From assembly GCF_000186865.1 (NCBI RefSeq), contig NW_008705563.1, forward strand, positions 2,931,163-2,962,325: a stretch of DNA of 31,163 nucleotides, given 5' to 3'. The notes under the pieces are model-generated. The model did no database searches. It was given only the letters and a program-made list of their open reading frames with translations, and was not told the origin of the DNA. Position numbers and translations under genes: made by a program. The first letter of the stretch is position 1, and each line of letters begins with the position of its first letter. Of the stretch, positions 21,001-30,659 are shown piece after piece. This DNA comes from Aureococcus anophagefferens (Eukaryota; Sar; Pelagophyceae; Pelagomonadales; Pelagomonadaceae).

Positions 21001-24000
21001 GCAACGTGTGCCCCTCCGCAGAAGAGGGATCGCACATTTTGCGAACTCTTTTCCGATGGCGTGGCTTGCGTCCGCAACGTGATTTACTCTTGGTGGGCCT
21101 TTGTGCAGATCCACAGATGACTGTCGTAGAAACCGAATACGTGCCACTGTCAGGAACGATCGAGCATGATGCAGAGAGTGCTGGCCCAGCACCAACAGAG
21201 GAAATATCCGCTATGTCACCGCTTTCTTACTTCGCGAAAAATCCATCAATTGTGCACCTATTGGTCGGCAGTGGGAATGGGAACGCCCCGTGGTTTGCGG
21301 CATGCGCTGATGCTTCGACACCAGCATCGCTCAACGCATGCATGTTTATCCACATGAATACTACGGATTCGTCCACTGCTTCCAAACCTGCACCCATGGC
21401 CCATCCAGAACAGCCGGCGACGATGCGACATTTGACAACGCAACGTGGTGTCGCAACATTCTACTGCGACAACCCAGAGCAATCCAGTAATATCAAACTG
21501 CTCAGTTGCAGGAGACGTCGCCGTGCAAGCACAGCTGATTCTTGGTCCGCTTGTGGGCTCTGTTTCGACGACCACCGCGGTCATAGTCATCGAGGTCGAC
21601 GCAGCTGCCGATGTCGCCATTGAAGCTACACCTGTGCGTGTCAACGAACGCGAGGGGCAGCAATGTGCTACTGATTCCAATGCTGTCCTACACAACTGGC
21701 TTCACCCGACGCTGACTGATGAAGAACAAGTGGATCTTTCACCTGGCGTCGTGCGTGCCTTTGCCTCTGTGTCAGGAGGGCACCCATCAGCCCTTCATCT
21801 GAGAGGTCTGCGTGCCGCAACACGATACAGGTCAGCTTTCAGAGTCATATCCATGCGCTCCACACCATAAAACGTCTGATCATAGTAAAATGGTACAGAT
21901 CGCTAGGTACGAGATTCTGGGCGTGTTTGGTAAGGTAGCTGGAACACTCCAGACCCCTGTGAGTCTCTGAACTGTGATCGAGCCGATGTTTGATTTCCTA
22001 GCCCGTAGGCAAATTGGCCTGGTGCTTGTTCGCTCCTTGCGCTATGCAGTGAGGGTCTGGGACTCTGGCGAGACGAGAGCGAAGCGTTGCGCCTTGCACG
22101 CACCCGAGCCTCCCGCATCGAAGGTCGCCTGAAAAAAGTTGCGGAGCGTGTCGACGCATCAAGGCAGCTTATAACGACACTAGAGCCGCTGATAGATAAA
22201 GCTGATGAGGAGCTCGCGCTGATAGAAAGTCTGCGCAAGAAGGGCAAGTCAGAAAGCGCAGCTGCTAAAGAGGCTTCGGCAGCTATGAAAGCGAAGGAAT
22301 TGGCTGATGAAGCCGAAAAAATGGCGGCTCGGGTGGAACGGTCGCCGGAGTTTCAACACGAGTACCACCATCAATTCCAGGCGAGATCGAATCACAGAGG
22401 GCTCTTCTACAGCAGGCAAGGTCGGAGTACTCGAAACGTAACGCACGTCTTCGCCGCATAGAGCGACGTTTCATAGAGCTCAGAGATTCCGTAACTTGGT
22501 TGAAGAAGCAGTCATCGTATGCTAGTGGCATCTTCGATGCTCGTCTTGCTTCTTGGACTGACACTGCAGCCAGCGCCAGTGGTTCTCACCGCGAGACTAC
22601 CTTAAGAGATAGTGCGCTACCACTTGAATCAGGTGCAGTGGCCGCCGTTGCTGCTGATCTTGGGTCGGCACGAGCTGATGTTGAACTTGTCATTCATATT
22701 GGCGCGCCGTTTGACGGCGCGAGCGTCCTTGCTGCGGTGAGATCGGCACTTTCCGTGACGAAGGCTACAGCGGCAGACCCGCGTCGTGCGAGATATGCTG
22801 CACGAGTTACTGCGGCGAACGTCGCACGCGCAGCGATCCGTCGGGCGTGGACACAACCGACTGCGCGAGCAGCCCTGTCGCACGGCTCCCATCTTCTCTT
22901 AGCGTCATTAGGTTACGCCATTTCCAAAGATGCACATATGAGAAAGGACCCCCGTCAGACCTTTGAGGCTGCTCAGGTCACCCCCGCAGCCAAGCATCCT
23001 ACTAAATGTAAATATTCAGTGAGGCGCACGCTCGTAGGTCTGTTCCGACGTGCTCCAAGAATACGCTGCCGCCTTGCATGGATGTCATTCGCGTGATGTG
23101 GCTGACATAAACAATCTGGAAGTTTCCAGCGCAAGACCGTCGCGTGGTCTCGATGCTGATGCGTCTGCACACGAGCTCAGTGCACGTGACCACGACGGAT
23201 GCTACTTCCACCGGCGTGGTAGTATCGGTATTCTCATGATCAAAATGGCCACCCTGGCACGAGATGACGGCAAATTTGCCAGCGAGACGCGACGATGGCT
23301 CCGCGCAATTCTCTCGCTAGATACAGACGATTCTGAGCCTAATGGCACTTCGCTCGCACATGATGGCGGGCATCCAACAATTCGTGCTCTCGCAGTTATG
23401 ACCGAGACTCCCATTATCCACGGCGATCGTGCCAGGGTGGTTTCCGCAGAACGAGCGCTCCTCGCCATTTTGAAGACATGGCAGGCCCGCTGCTTGGGTC
23501 GCACGTTTAAATTGGTTGCCCTGTCAGAAGGCGGGCAAGATGAAAATGCGGATTTCCCAGTACATTTGGACGCTCTCATGGACCCTATTGCGCATTCATC
23601 TCTTCAATTGACCAATCAAGACGACGGGGCTTCACAAATCCTGGTCCCCTCCCTCAGTTGTCTCGCTGCGCAACAAGAACGTGTCGGTTACGCACTTGTG
23701 CGCTGCACCGCTCACCCCAAGACTCCTAGAATTCGAGGCGGTATTGGTCCACCGTCAACCACACCACACAACTGCTTTGCGCGCATTCTTTTGGGTCCAG
23801 TTCTTGGTGAGGTGACGTCTCGCAGTGTGAGCATTCTTGTCGAGTTAACAGCTGCGGCAACGGTTATCCTCTCTGTGCGTCGCCCCGCGCTTGGTCCGCG
23901 ACTGGCTCATAAAGAACGCCGGCTGCGCCACAACGCCGGTGCCCACACCCCTCTAGTCTTTGCTGTGGATGGCCTGGCACCAGATTGTCTCTATGAATAT

Positions 24001-27000
24001 GCCATTTCTGTTTCTGAATCATGCGAGCAGACTGAGCTGCCCGGGACTCATATTTCTGACTCAAAGCATGCATCTAGGGGAGCCCCGGGAATACTAGTAC
24101 GTTCCAGAGCACACGGCTCTGCTGATGCCGACTCAGATAGTGATAGAGCATCTTTTGACAATGCCCACGCGATTGCCGATCATAAAGAGCCTTGGGGGGT
24201 CGTCCACGACGGTCGCCGTGAAGGCCATTTTCGTACTCTCCCTGCTCGTCCCATGTTCTATGTCATAGCCGCCGTTCGAGGCTCTCTCTTTGATCCTGGT
24301 TGGCTCGGTGATATTGCGTGCTCCGGTCATGGGAACTTTTTCGCTGAGCTTGTTAGTGATGCTGCTACACGGCGCCGTCCAGCGACATGTCTCGATGCGG
24401 TGGATATATCCAGGGCAGATTTGGGCGAGATTTATCCTTGGGCTCAGGTATCCAAATGTGCACGTCTTCCCCACAAACAGCTGACTCTTGTGGTCCACTT
24501 CTCAGGTCCTTGGAGACGGCCCGATATCTCTCGATCAAGATCCGGCACCTTGCCCGTAGATCTGACACACGAGAGGGGTGTCTTACCGCAACACGGTGCC
24601 ACCGTCTCCAGTGAAGAACCCCTCTACGACTCTGATGAGGCCATTCAGCGCTTCCGGGACGAATATCGGATCGCGTGGGGTTTGCCCTACGTACGGGACC
24701 TTGTACGAGCAGTCCCGCAGATCTGGGCAGCGTGTCCGCCGATTCTTGCCTTTGCTGCAGCTCGAACAGCTTCGCCTGTGAATTGATTCATCCAGTTTTG
24801 ATTTCAAAATAAAGCGCTTTGAATGGATCGGCATTGCGCGTGAAGACTTATCGTCATTTAGTCAGAGATTGCAAATGCAGGCTTTGGCGCGGCGGTACAA
24901 CCGGCGTGATGGATTGTCAGTCGCCCCTATGCTCGAGGCAGTCCAGAGCTTTACGTCTGATAATGTGCAAGATCTAGCCACTGGCCTTCTCGGCTCCAGC
25001 TTTGCGCCATTTAATCCTTCCATATCTCCGACCTTGCGGTGAATGTGATTGCAGTTGATAGGTAGCGCTCGTTGGAGCGGGTTCAGATCAAATCCATGAT
25101 GACACCGCGTCGGATGCCACTTCTGACGATGATAAAGATGATGATACATGGTCGGACACGAGCAAGCTGGAACGCACACGTGCATCACGAATCGCAAACG
25201 AGTCCTGACTGACGCGTTGAGAAAAATAGCGGCGCTTTCACTTCAGTCTATATCAAGGTACCAAGGCGCGTTAATCGTCGGCGCCAGGGATTTATCGCAA
25301 CAAGACGCATGTGTTTCTGCGTTCGTTGGGGTGGTTTTGAAGATGCTGACACCACCTTGTTACAAATGGATCCGCTACAGGTAACAGAATTGGCCTATGC
25401 TGATGAACGCGCAGCGCTCGCGGCTGTGACCGCGGATGGATACAAGCTTGGGGAACCTGGAGGGACAGGCCGGAAGCGACCGCGCCGTGGTGGCGTTGGA
25501 GGAAGGAAGAAACCAGTCACTTCGGGGCCTCGAGACGCGCCAATGCGGCCGACGATGTCCAGCTTCCGCCGTTTTGGTGGCATTGGAATCCTCATCCTAG
25601 ATGCAACGCCCCCCCCCCGAGTTGTAGCTGCCAATTACGATACGATCGCGTATTCACGCAATACGCTTTCAGCTGCATATCGACCACTGCGGACGTCGCA
25701 GTGGGCCCTTCTGGAACGTGCACAGCGAGCCGAACATGTTGTCGCACTCGTCATTTGCTGTGATCGACCGCTTTTCCCGGAGCCTGTGCAGTGGGCTCAG
25801 GAAGGTGGACACTCTGACCAACCAGCTGATATTGATAGGGCTGTCATCGAGGCAACCCGCATGTATGAATCACATCTAGAGGTTCTCCGCCTTCTCGACA
25901 CTCTCTTTGAATGGTTATCTTTCCCCGCGGGCAAGTATCAAACAAGGAGTGTACAACTTCTCTGCGGTATTTGCCCATGTTGGGGAGAGCTTCGATGCAC
26001 CTCATTTGAGAATATCAATCTTAGGCGGCTGTCGATTGAGCTTCAGGACAGAGATTCGTGATGTTGTCAGTGGCTGTGGTTTTGAGCAACTGTGCGTTGG
26101 TGTGTCGCCATCGCCGGTCAATAAAGAAAACCTACTTGTCGTATCTCCGCCGTTCACAATTATCGATCGCTACGAGTTCATTCACACACCCACTGCTGTC
26201 GCACAAATACCAAGCAGGGGGGGGGGGATTCTCGAGCAAGTGCATTTACATAAATTTTACTGGCATCCTGAGTCATTGATTGCTCAAGTTCGTGCATGTG
26301 GAGCGCTGGTATCTGAGCTGGCACCCGTAGGTTTCTTCAAATCCTCCAGCCGACCAGGCAAAGGGCATTGCCTCAGCGTCCTACGGCATCGCGGCGGTAT
26401 ATGCCGACCCACTCGAGTCTCGGATAGTGGCCACAGCATTGCCGCGAAGCGGAGTGACTGATACCGTAGCGGTGCTCATCGCTGGGCCCATTATTGGCCC
26501 GTTTCTACTTACACACGATGAAAGCGGCATCCCGCGCGCGTCTGCGACGGTCCTAATCGAAGTCGACGCAGTCTGCAAGGTTGAATGTATCTGTGAAGAT
26601 GTCTTGAGCGGCGAAGTCTATGCTAGGGATTTGATAGCAGCGGCCAGGCGTGCGCGTGTCTTGCGAGTACCAGGTCTACGGCTCGGCCGTCGCTACTCAT
26701 TAGGTATTTGCATCAATAGTGCGAAAGAACGCATGCAAACGTGCTTTCACACACCTGACAGTGCGGGTGCAGATGTCAACATGTGCATTTTAAGTGGGTA
26801 CAAGCCAACAGAACATCTCCCCGATGAGCCTGATATACTCTCAGATGTTGCGAAGCGGCTGGGGACCCCCTGGAATGGTCTCGATGTGGTGATTCACATT
26901 GGATTTCGCGCTTCGTTCGTAGCGGCCGTTCAAGAGACCGCGCTTGTCCTGTACCGCAACAACAATTCCAGACAGATTGGCCAGAATTCCTCTCAGAATT

Positions 27001-29763
27001 CCAAGACACGTCGTGCGCTTGAGCATCACGTACTAGAGCGCTTCCGAGATGAGTATCGCGCGACCTGTTCCACCCCCTCGATGCGTGCCATACTTGCTTC
27101 GTCGACTAATATTTTCACGGGCTGCGCGCGTACACTTCTCGCTAGTGCGTCAGCTCTTCCTGCCTGTGATCGACGTCGTTTTGAAGCTACTGAGGCCATC
27201 GTGCCGGACACTGAAGTTGAAGATGCAGACAAAGAGTGGCGTGTTGCTGTACTTCAGGCTATTCACCTCGCGCTGCGGGTCTCCTTTGAGTGGCTGCCGC
27301 GTCTTTAGTCAAATGATCTGTCAAGCATATACTGACTTGCGTGCGTGAATCAGGTACGAGCGCCAGCTTTGGGACTCGGGATGGGAAAATCGATCTGGCA
27401 AAGGCCATGGTTCAGATGGCGGTTTGATAACACTTCATGGAGGTACGATTGGAGTTGTTATTCTGGACATGAGTGATGGTGTCGATGATGAACGCACGTC
27501 TGCAGCCAGCGCCTTGCCTCCCATCTTGATTCTAAACCTATTCGAACCAGACAGCAAACAGCCAGACTCGGGTATTGTGGACATAGGTCGGAAGTCACTC
27601 CAAGGGGACATCGATGCGATGTAAGCCTTCTCTCGACTGAGCAACGGCAAACACTCGATGCAGCCTTGTCAGAGAATTCAATCGCGGTGATGGTTGTTGT
27701 TGTTGAGTGTGCGCTCTTCAGACCACGACCCAAAGAAGTGGCACTCGATGTCGCAAGTGGGTTGTCAGACGGCAATGATGTGGAAGCTGCCAGCGAATCA
27801 GATGCCACGCCACCCCTCTACGCATCAAGCGAGTCTTCTGATGAGATGGAACCTGCGATCCCAAGACATGATCCTTTTCTTGACGATGACATCAGCCGCG
27901 ACGTACTGGCGTGTGCGCGCTGGGAGTTTCGGAATAAGGATCTCGTCTGGCTCGTCGAGAGACTAGTTATTTCCAGCGTCGTATTGAGTTTGAAATTGTT
28001 GTATCAATATACCCAGGATTTTAGAGAGCGCACTGCAGCTCCTAGGCAATGTGGCGCACGGCAAAAGGTGGTCGGGATGCCAAGCTCGTTTGTGGGGTTG
28101 GTGGTGGACCACTGGCGTGGTGTGCCGGGTTGCGGACCATCTTCACTCTTGCTTCCGAAAAAAAAAAGGACGGGTCGCCTCTCTCTGCACCCTTCGAACA
28201 GCTTGTCGTCGGTCCCCTCTCCATACCACCCGTGGCTCCACGATTTGGCGTTGGGGAGCCTGGTTTCGCACTTCAGCGGGTCGGGACCATGGGCAAGCTG
28301 AATTTTGTGCATGAACGTCGTGCAGAACGCCACTACATTGTGCTCGAGATCACAACTGAGCGCGCTGTCAGCTACGAGGGCGACGGCTCCTGGGAGGCGA
28401 TTGGCTCATGCGATGCGTATGCCTGGTGCCTCAAGTTTTTGCAGTTAACACCAGAGACCGTGCTGTCTGTGTAGGTCGCCACCGTTGACCTCTGCGATGG
28501 CCGAGCACCCACATGGATCGACGTGCCGAATTGGCGAATTTAAAGGCTTCGCAGATCTCGATCGAACGAAAGCGCCTGGGTTTGTGCATGATAACATATG
28601 GTTCCTCCTGAATGTTGACCCTGCTGTGGAGGCACTTCGCTTGTATATTGGTGGTGAGGGGCGTGGGAATGGCAACTCTGCCTTTAGGGTCCTGATGCAG
28701 CAGGCCTACGTTGCTTCGAATGTTGACGAATTTCGTCGCCCTATTAAGCTGCGTGAACGTTTGATTGAGACTGAGGGACCGGTAAGTCAAATCTGTGTCA
28801 TTATGAGTGTGGTCTTGACCCACGATAGCCATTACGTTAGGTTTTTACTCTGAACCTGCGTTTGGCTCTCTCAAAACTGATCGTGGGCTTGCCGCCGAGC
28901 CACCGTCATGTCTTGCCCCGGTTAGACGATGCTTATGTATCCTCCGGGTCCCCTTCGGGAGCTGTCTGGAATTTTGATGATTCATTCCCCTTGGCAAATT
29001 TATTACACTTAAAATCAGGTTGCGATGACCATACTTGCTCGTGCGGCTTCAGAGCGTGAAGCACCGATGACTATTGGCCATTGGCATGACTTTGTTGCGC
29101 GCTACTTTGCCTTAGCGGCAGCTTTGAGACGAGCCATTCGGATCTATGCGTGCGAAGAGGACCGAAGGCTTAGGGCGCAAGGGGGGAAGTCGATCGTACC
29201 AGAGCTCACGCCAGAGCAGGAAGACAAACTCTCCGAACAAGCACAGAAACGGTCGGACAAAGAGGACGCAGAATTTGAAAAACGCATGAACTCTCTCGCA
29301 GAAACTGATGCGGTTACCAGAGTCTAGTATTGGATTGAGGATCATCTACACGCACATTGTGACCTCGATGGGGTAGTTCTTGTGCAAAATGATTTGCAAA
29401 AGTCCACAGGCTCGTGAGTACGACAAGCATGTTGAAGAAATGAAACTGCGCGCTAGTGCTCGAATCAAGCGTGAAAACGAAACAAAGTGGGAGAAGCGCC
29501 GGCGGCACGCGTTACTTCGTAGAGACGAACGGCGTAATCAAGCTGGAAAGCCGACTACCGAGGCCAGGTGCCGCTAATGCATGCGTATTTGGTGCACAAC
29601 AAAGCCGACTCCTCCCTTTAGGTTCTGGGATCGACCTCGCACGACGCTCGAGCAAAAACACTTGAACAAAAAACTCGCCAAAAAAGCCAAAAAGGACGCG
29701 GCGAAGCGACGACTGGAAAAGTACAAAAAACGCCTCGCGGCACAAAAGCCCCCAATCGCATAG
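18030..29763 (+). CDS. Giant multi-exon protein: EF-hand, four PhoD-like units, coiled-coil tail
   Basis: From ATG 18030 to TAG 29763, about 23 GT-AG introns join many frames into roughly 3,400 residues. Introns fixed by phase include 19096-19145, 19334-19363, 19820-19840, 21487-21511, 21831-21906, 21959-22008, 22340-22380, 22977-23037, 24732-24795, 26327-26357, 27290-27353, 27966-28045, 28444-28474, 28782-28840, 29019-29052, 29322-29409 and 29568-29621. Junctions near 20001-20266, 24920-25061, 25180-25304, 25935-25989 and 27473-27604 remain uncertain. Exon 1 has an EF-hand loop, DLDRDGTLKRDE (about 18407-18442). Four PhoD-like metallophosphatase units follow, listed separately, then a basic coiled-coil tail. 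PhoD enzymes are secreted or lysosomal phosphodiesterases. Here the metal-ligand motifs are altered in every unit and no signal peptide is seen, so an intracellular non-catalytic scaffold is more likely. The exon 23038-24731 alone is open for 560 codons, which argues against a pseudogene. Confidence 0.75.
19146..21486 (+). other. PhoD-like unit 1 of the giant gene
   Basis: A beta domain (GGNFGIVVEVCDS ... PRVSLGKRHNVTIAIA) leads to ALIALGGPVSIF where the family has a Cys-Asp metal site. SDVLLELGVQP replaces the D-viHlGDq strand. ARDHHTFDSERW (about 20318-20353) sits where DDHDI is expected and keeps some Asp/His. LGSITVLRLHD and RIIIVSNVLL match the GvlflD and late beta strands, and LFRWRGLRPQRDLLLVGLCA the C-terminal W...rDvvLvgGD strand. 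The exon joins in 20001-20266 are unresolved. Confidence 0.6.
21512..23660 (+). other. PhoD-like unit 2 with a coiled-coil insertion
   Basis: The beta domain LILGPLVGSVSTTTAVIVIE continues through GLRAATRY and the small exon 21907-21958 (YEILGVFGKVAGTLQTP). SLLALCSEGLG stands at the Cys-Asp site. A charged coiled coil of about 150 residues (22069-22520, interrupted by a 41-bp intron) separates it from VELVIHIGAPFDG, which lacks the GD dyad. IRRAWTQPTARAAL and LLLASLGYAISKD replace the YR..W..P helix and DDHDI. LQEYAAALHG, GSIGILMIKM, LAVMTETPII and KLVALSEGG complete the fold pattern. Confidence 0.65.
23770..26426 (+). other. PhoD-like unit 3
   Basis: The beta domain starts ILLGPVLGEVTSRSVSILVE, and HFRTLPARPMFYVIAAVRGS covers the first metal site. 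LTLVVHFSGPW replaces viHlGDq. FRDEYRIAWGLPYVRDL matches the YR..W..P.vR helix. Removing intron 24732-24795 gives IWAAFDFKIKRFEW at the DDHDI position. GGIGILILDA, SQWALLERA and ALVICCDRPLFPEP match the later strands. An acidic linker lies around 25070-25200. Near 25960 the frame changes between CGI and AHVGES; a short intron or a sequence error explains it equally well. Confidence 0.65.
26427..28443 (+). other. PhoD-like unit 4
   Basis: The beta domain is IAGPIIGPFLL ... ATVLIEVDA, with LRVPGLRLGRRYSLGI. VNMCILSGYKP stands at the Cys-Asp site and LDVVIHIGFRASF at viHlGDq. FRDEYRATCSTPSMRAIL is followed by ASSTNIFTGCAR in place of DDHDI. Across intron 27290-27353 the sequence reads SFEYERQLWDSGW, the clearest PhoD signature in the gene. 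GTIGVVILDM, LSTEQRQTLDAAL, VVVVECALFRP, WLVERLAMWR (across intron 27966-28045) and RDAKLVCGVGGGP follow. FEQLVVGPLSIPP matches the family's terminal tSpit-like strand. Confidence 0.7.
28475..29763 (+). other. C-terminal tail exons of the giant gene
   Basis: A 31-bp intron (28444-28474, GTTAAC...GTGTAG) joins unit 4 to exon 28475-28781 in phase; without it, the TAG at 28472 would end the protein. Exons 28841-29018, 29053-29321, 29410-29567 and 29622-29763 follow, all phase-matched. The first two hold a compact segment (LPPSHRHVLPRLDD, VWNFDDSFPLANLL) that I do not recognise. The rest is a K/R/E-rich coiled coil ending KRLAAQKPPIA. It could be a separate gene starting at ATG 28497, but phase favours fusion. 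Confidence 0.65.
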
Positions 29764-30659
29764 AGGAAGGGCGAAGTCACGAACGTTGGTGCTTTACCTC
29801 GCCTACGGATTTTGTATATTCCCTCTTGTCCTAGCCGCCACGAAAGGCCAATGGATGCATCGGTCTCTCACATAAGCTGGGCATGCAAGACTTAGTTCTA
29901 GGCCCAAACGCCCATAGCACGGGTCATAAGCTGAACTAGATTTGATTGATTGTCGACCCTCGGCCGCGACACCGTTCTTTCGTATACCCCGCCGCGCCGA
30001 ATCATCAGAATGTCGAAGTGCGGAAGAGAGGTGCTTTGGATTTCGATTAGTGTGGTACTGTGGCGGAGGTAAGATGGTCTGGGATTCCTGTTCAAATCAA
30101 TTCCACTGTTACTCAAAGGCATCTTCGGATGCAAATTCTCATAAAGCGGCGAGTATGGAGAATCTTACTTGAGCTGGATGATGTCAGCGCGGTACGTTTT
30201 GAGGCTGTAGCTCTTCATCGATGCTGGATATGCTGGGTGCATCTCCGGCGGCGTTTCAATCCGAGCATCGCCGGGGGCTCACTGGGTACGAGAGTGGGCT
30301 TCAGATCAACTTGAGTCCATTGCATTCCTTTACTGTGCTCTCCCGACCATACGTTTCCGCTCGGTACTCCAGCAAACTCACTTTTTAATTCATCGCCCAC
30401 AAGACCGAAAACAACCGCAGGGCTAGAGCGCCCCATAGCTGTATTTAATTGTTCTTTCTGGCCGCCGGCCGTAGTATGTCACAGAGGTCCTCCGTCGACC
30501 GCGCGCGCGCGGGTCGACCATCAGACTGAAATCGAGGCATAAAAATTGTATGCCCCCCGCCTCGCCGCAGCATCGAACTAGCGCGCTGTTCGTATCGATT
30601 GGGACATTTTAAGGGAGTGGGGTCGAGTGGCCGCCCCGCGGAGGGCCCGCCCCTCGTCG
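29764..30659. other. Intergenic stretch, no gene seen
   Basis: Short frames only, none protein-like. A GCGCGCGCG run lies near 30503, and composition shifts to GC-rich from about 30460 towards the retroelement fragment. Confidence 0.45.

Noticed and set aside
18030..29763. The giant locus as a decayed pseudogene
   Set aside because: Frame changes coincide with GT-AG introns, and long exons (for example 23038-24731) are open with ordered protein sequence.
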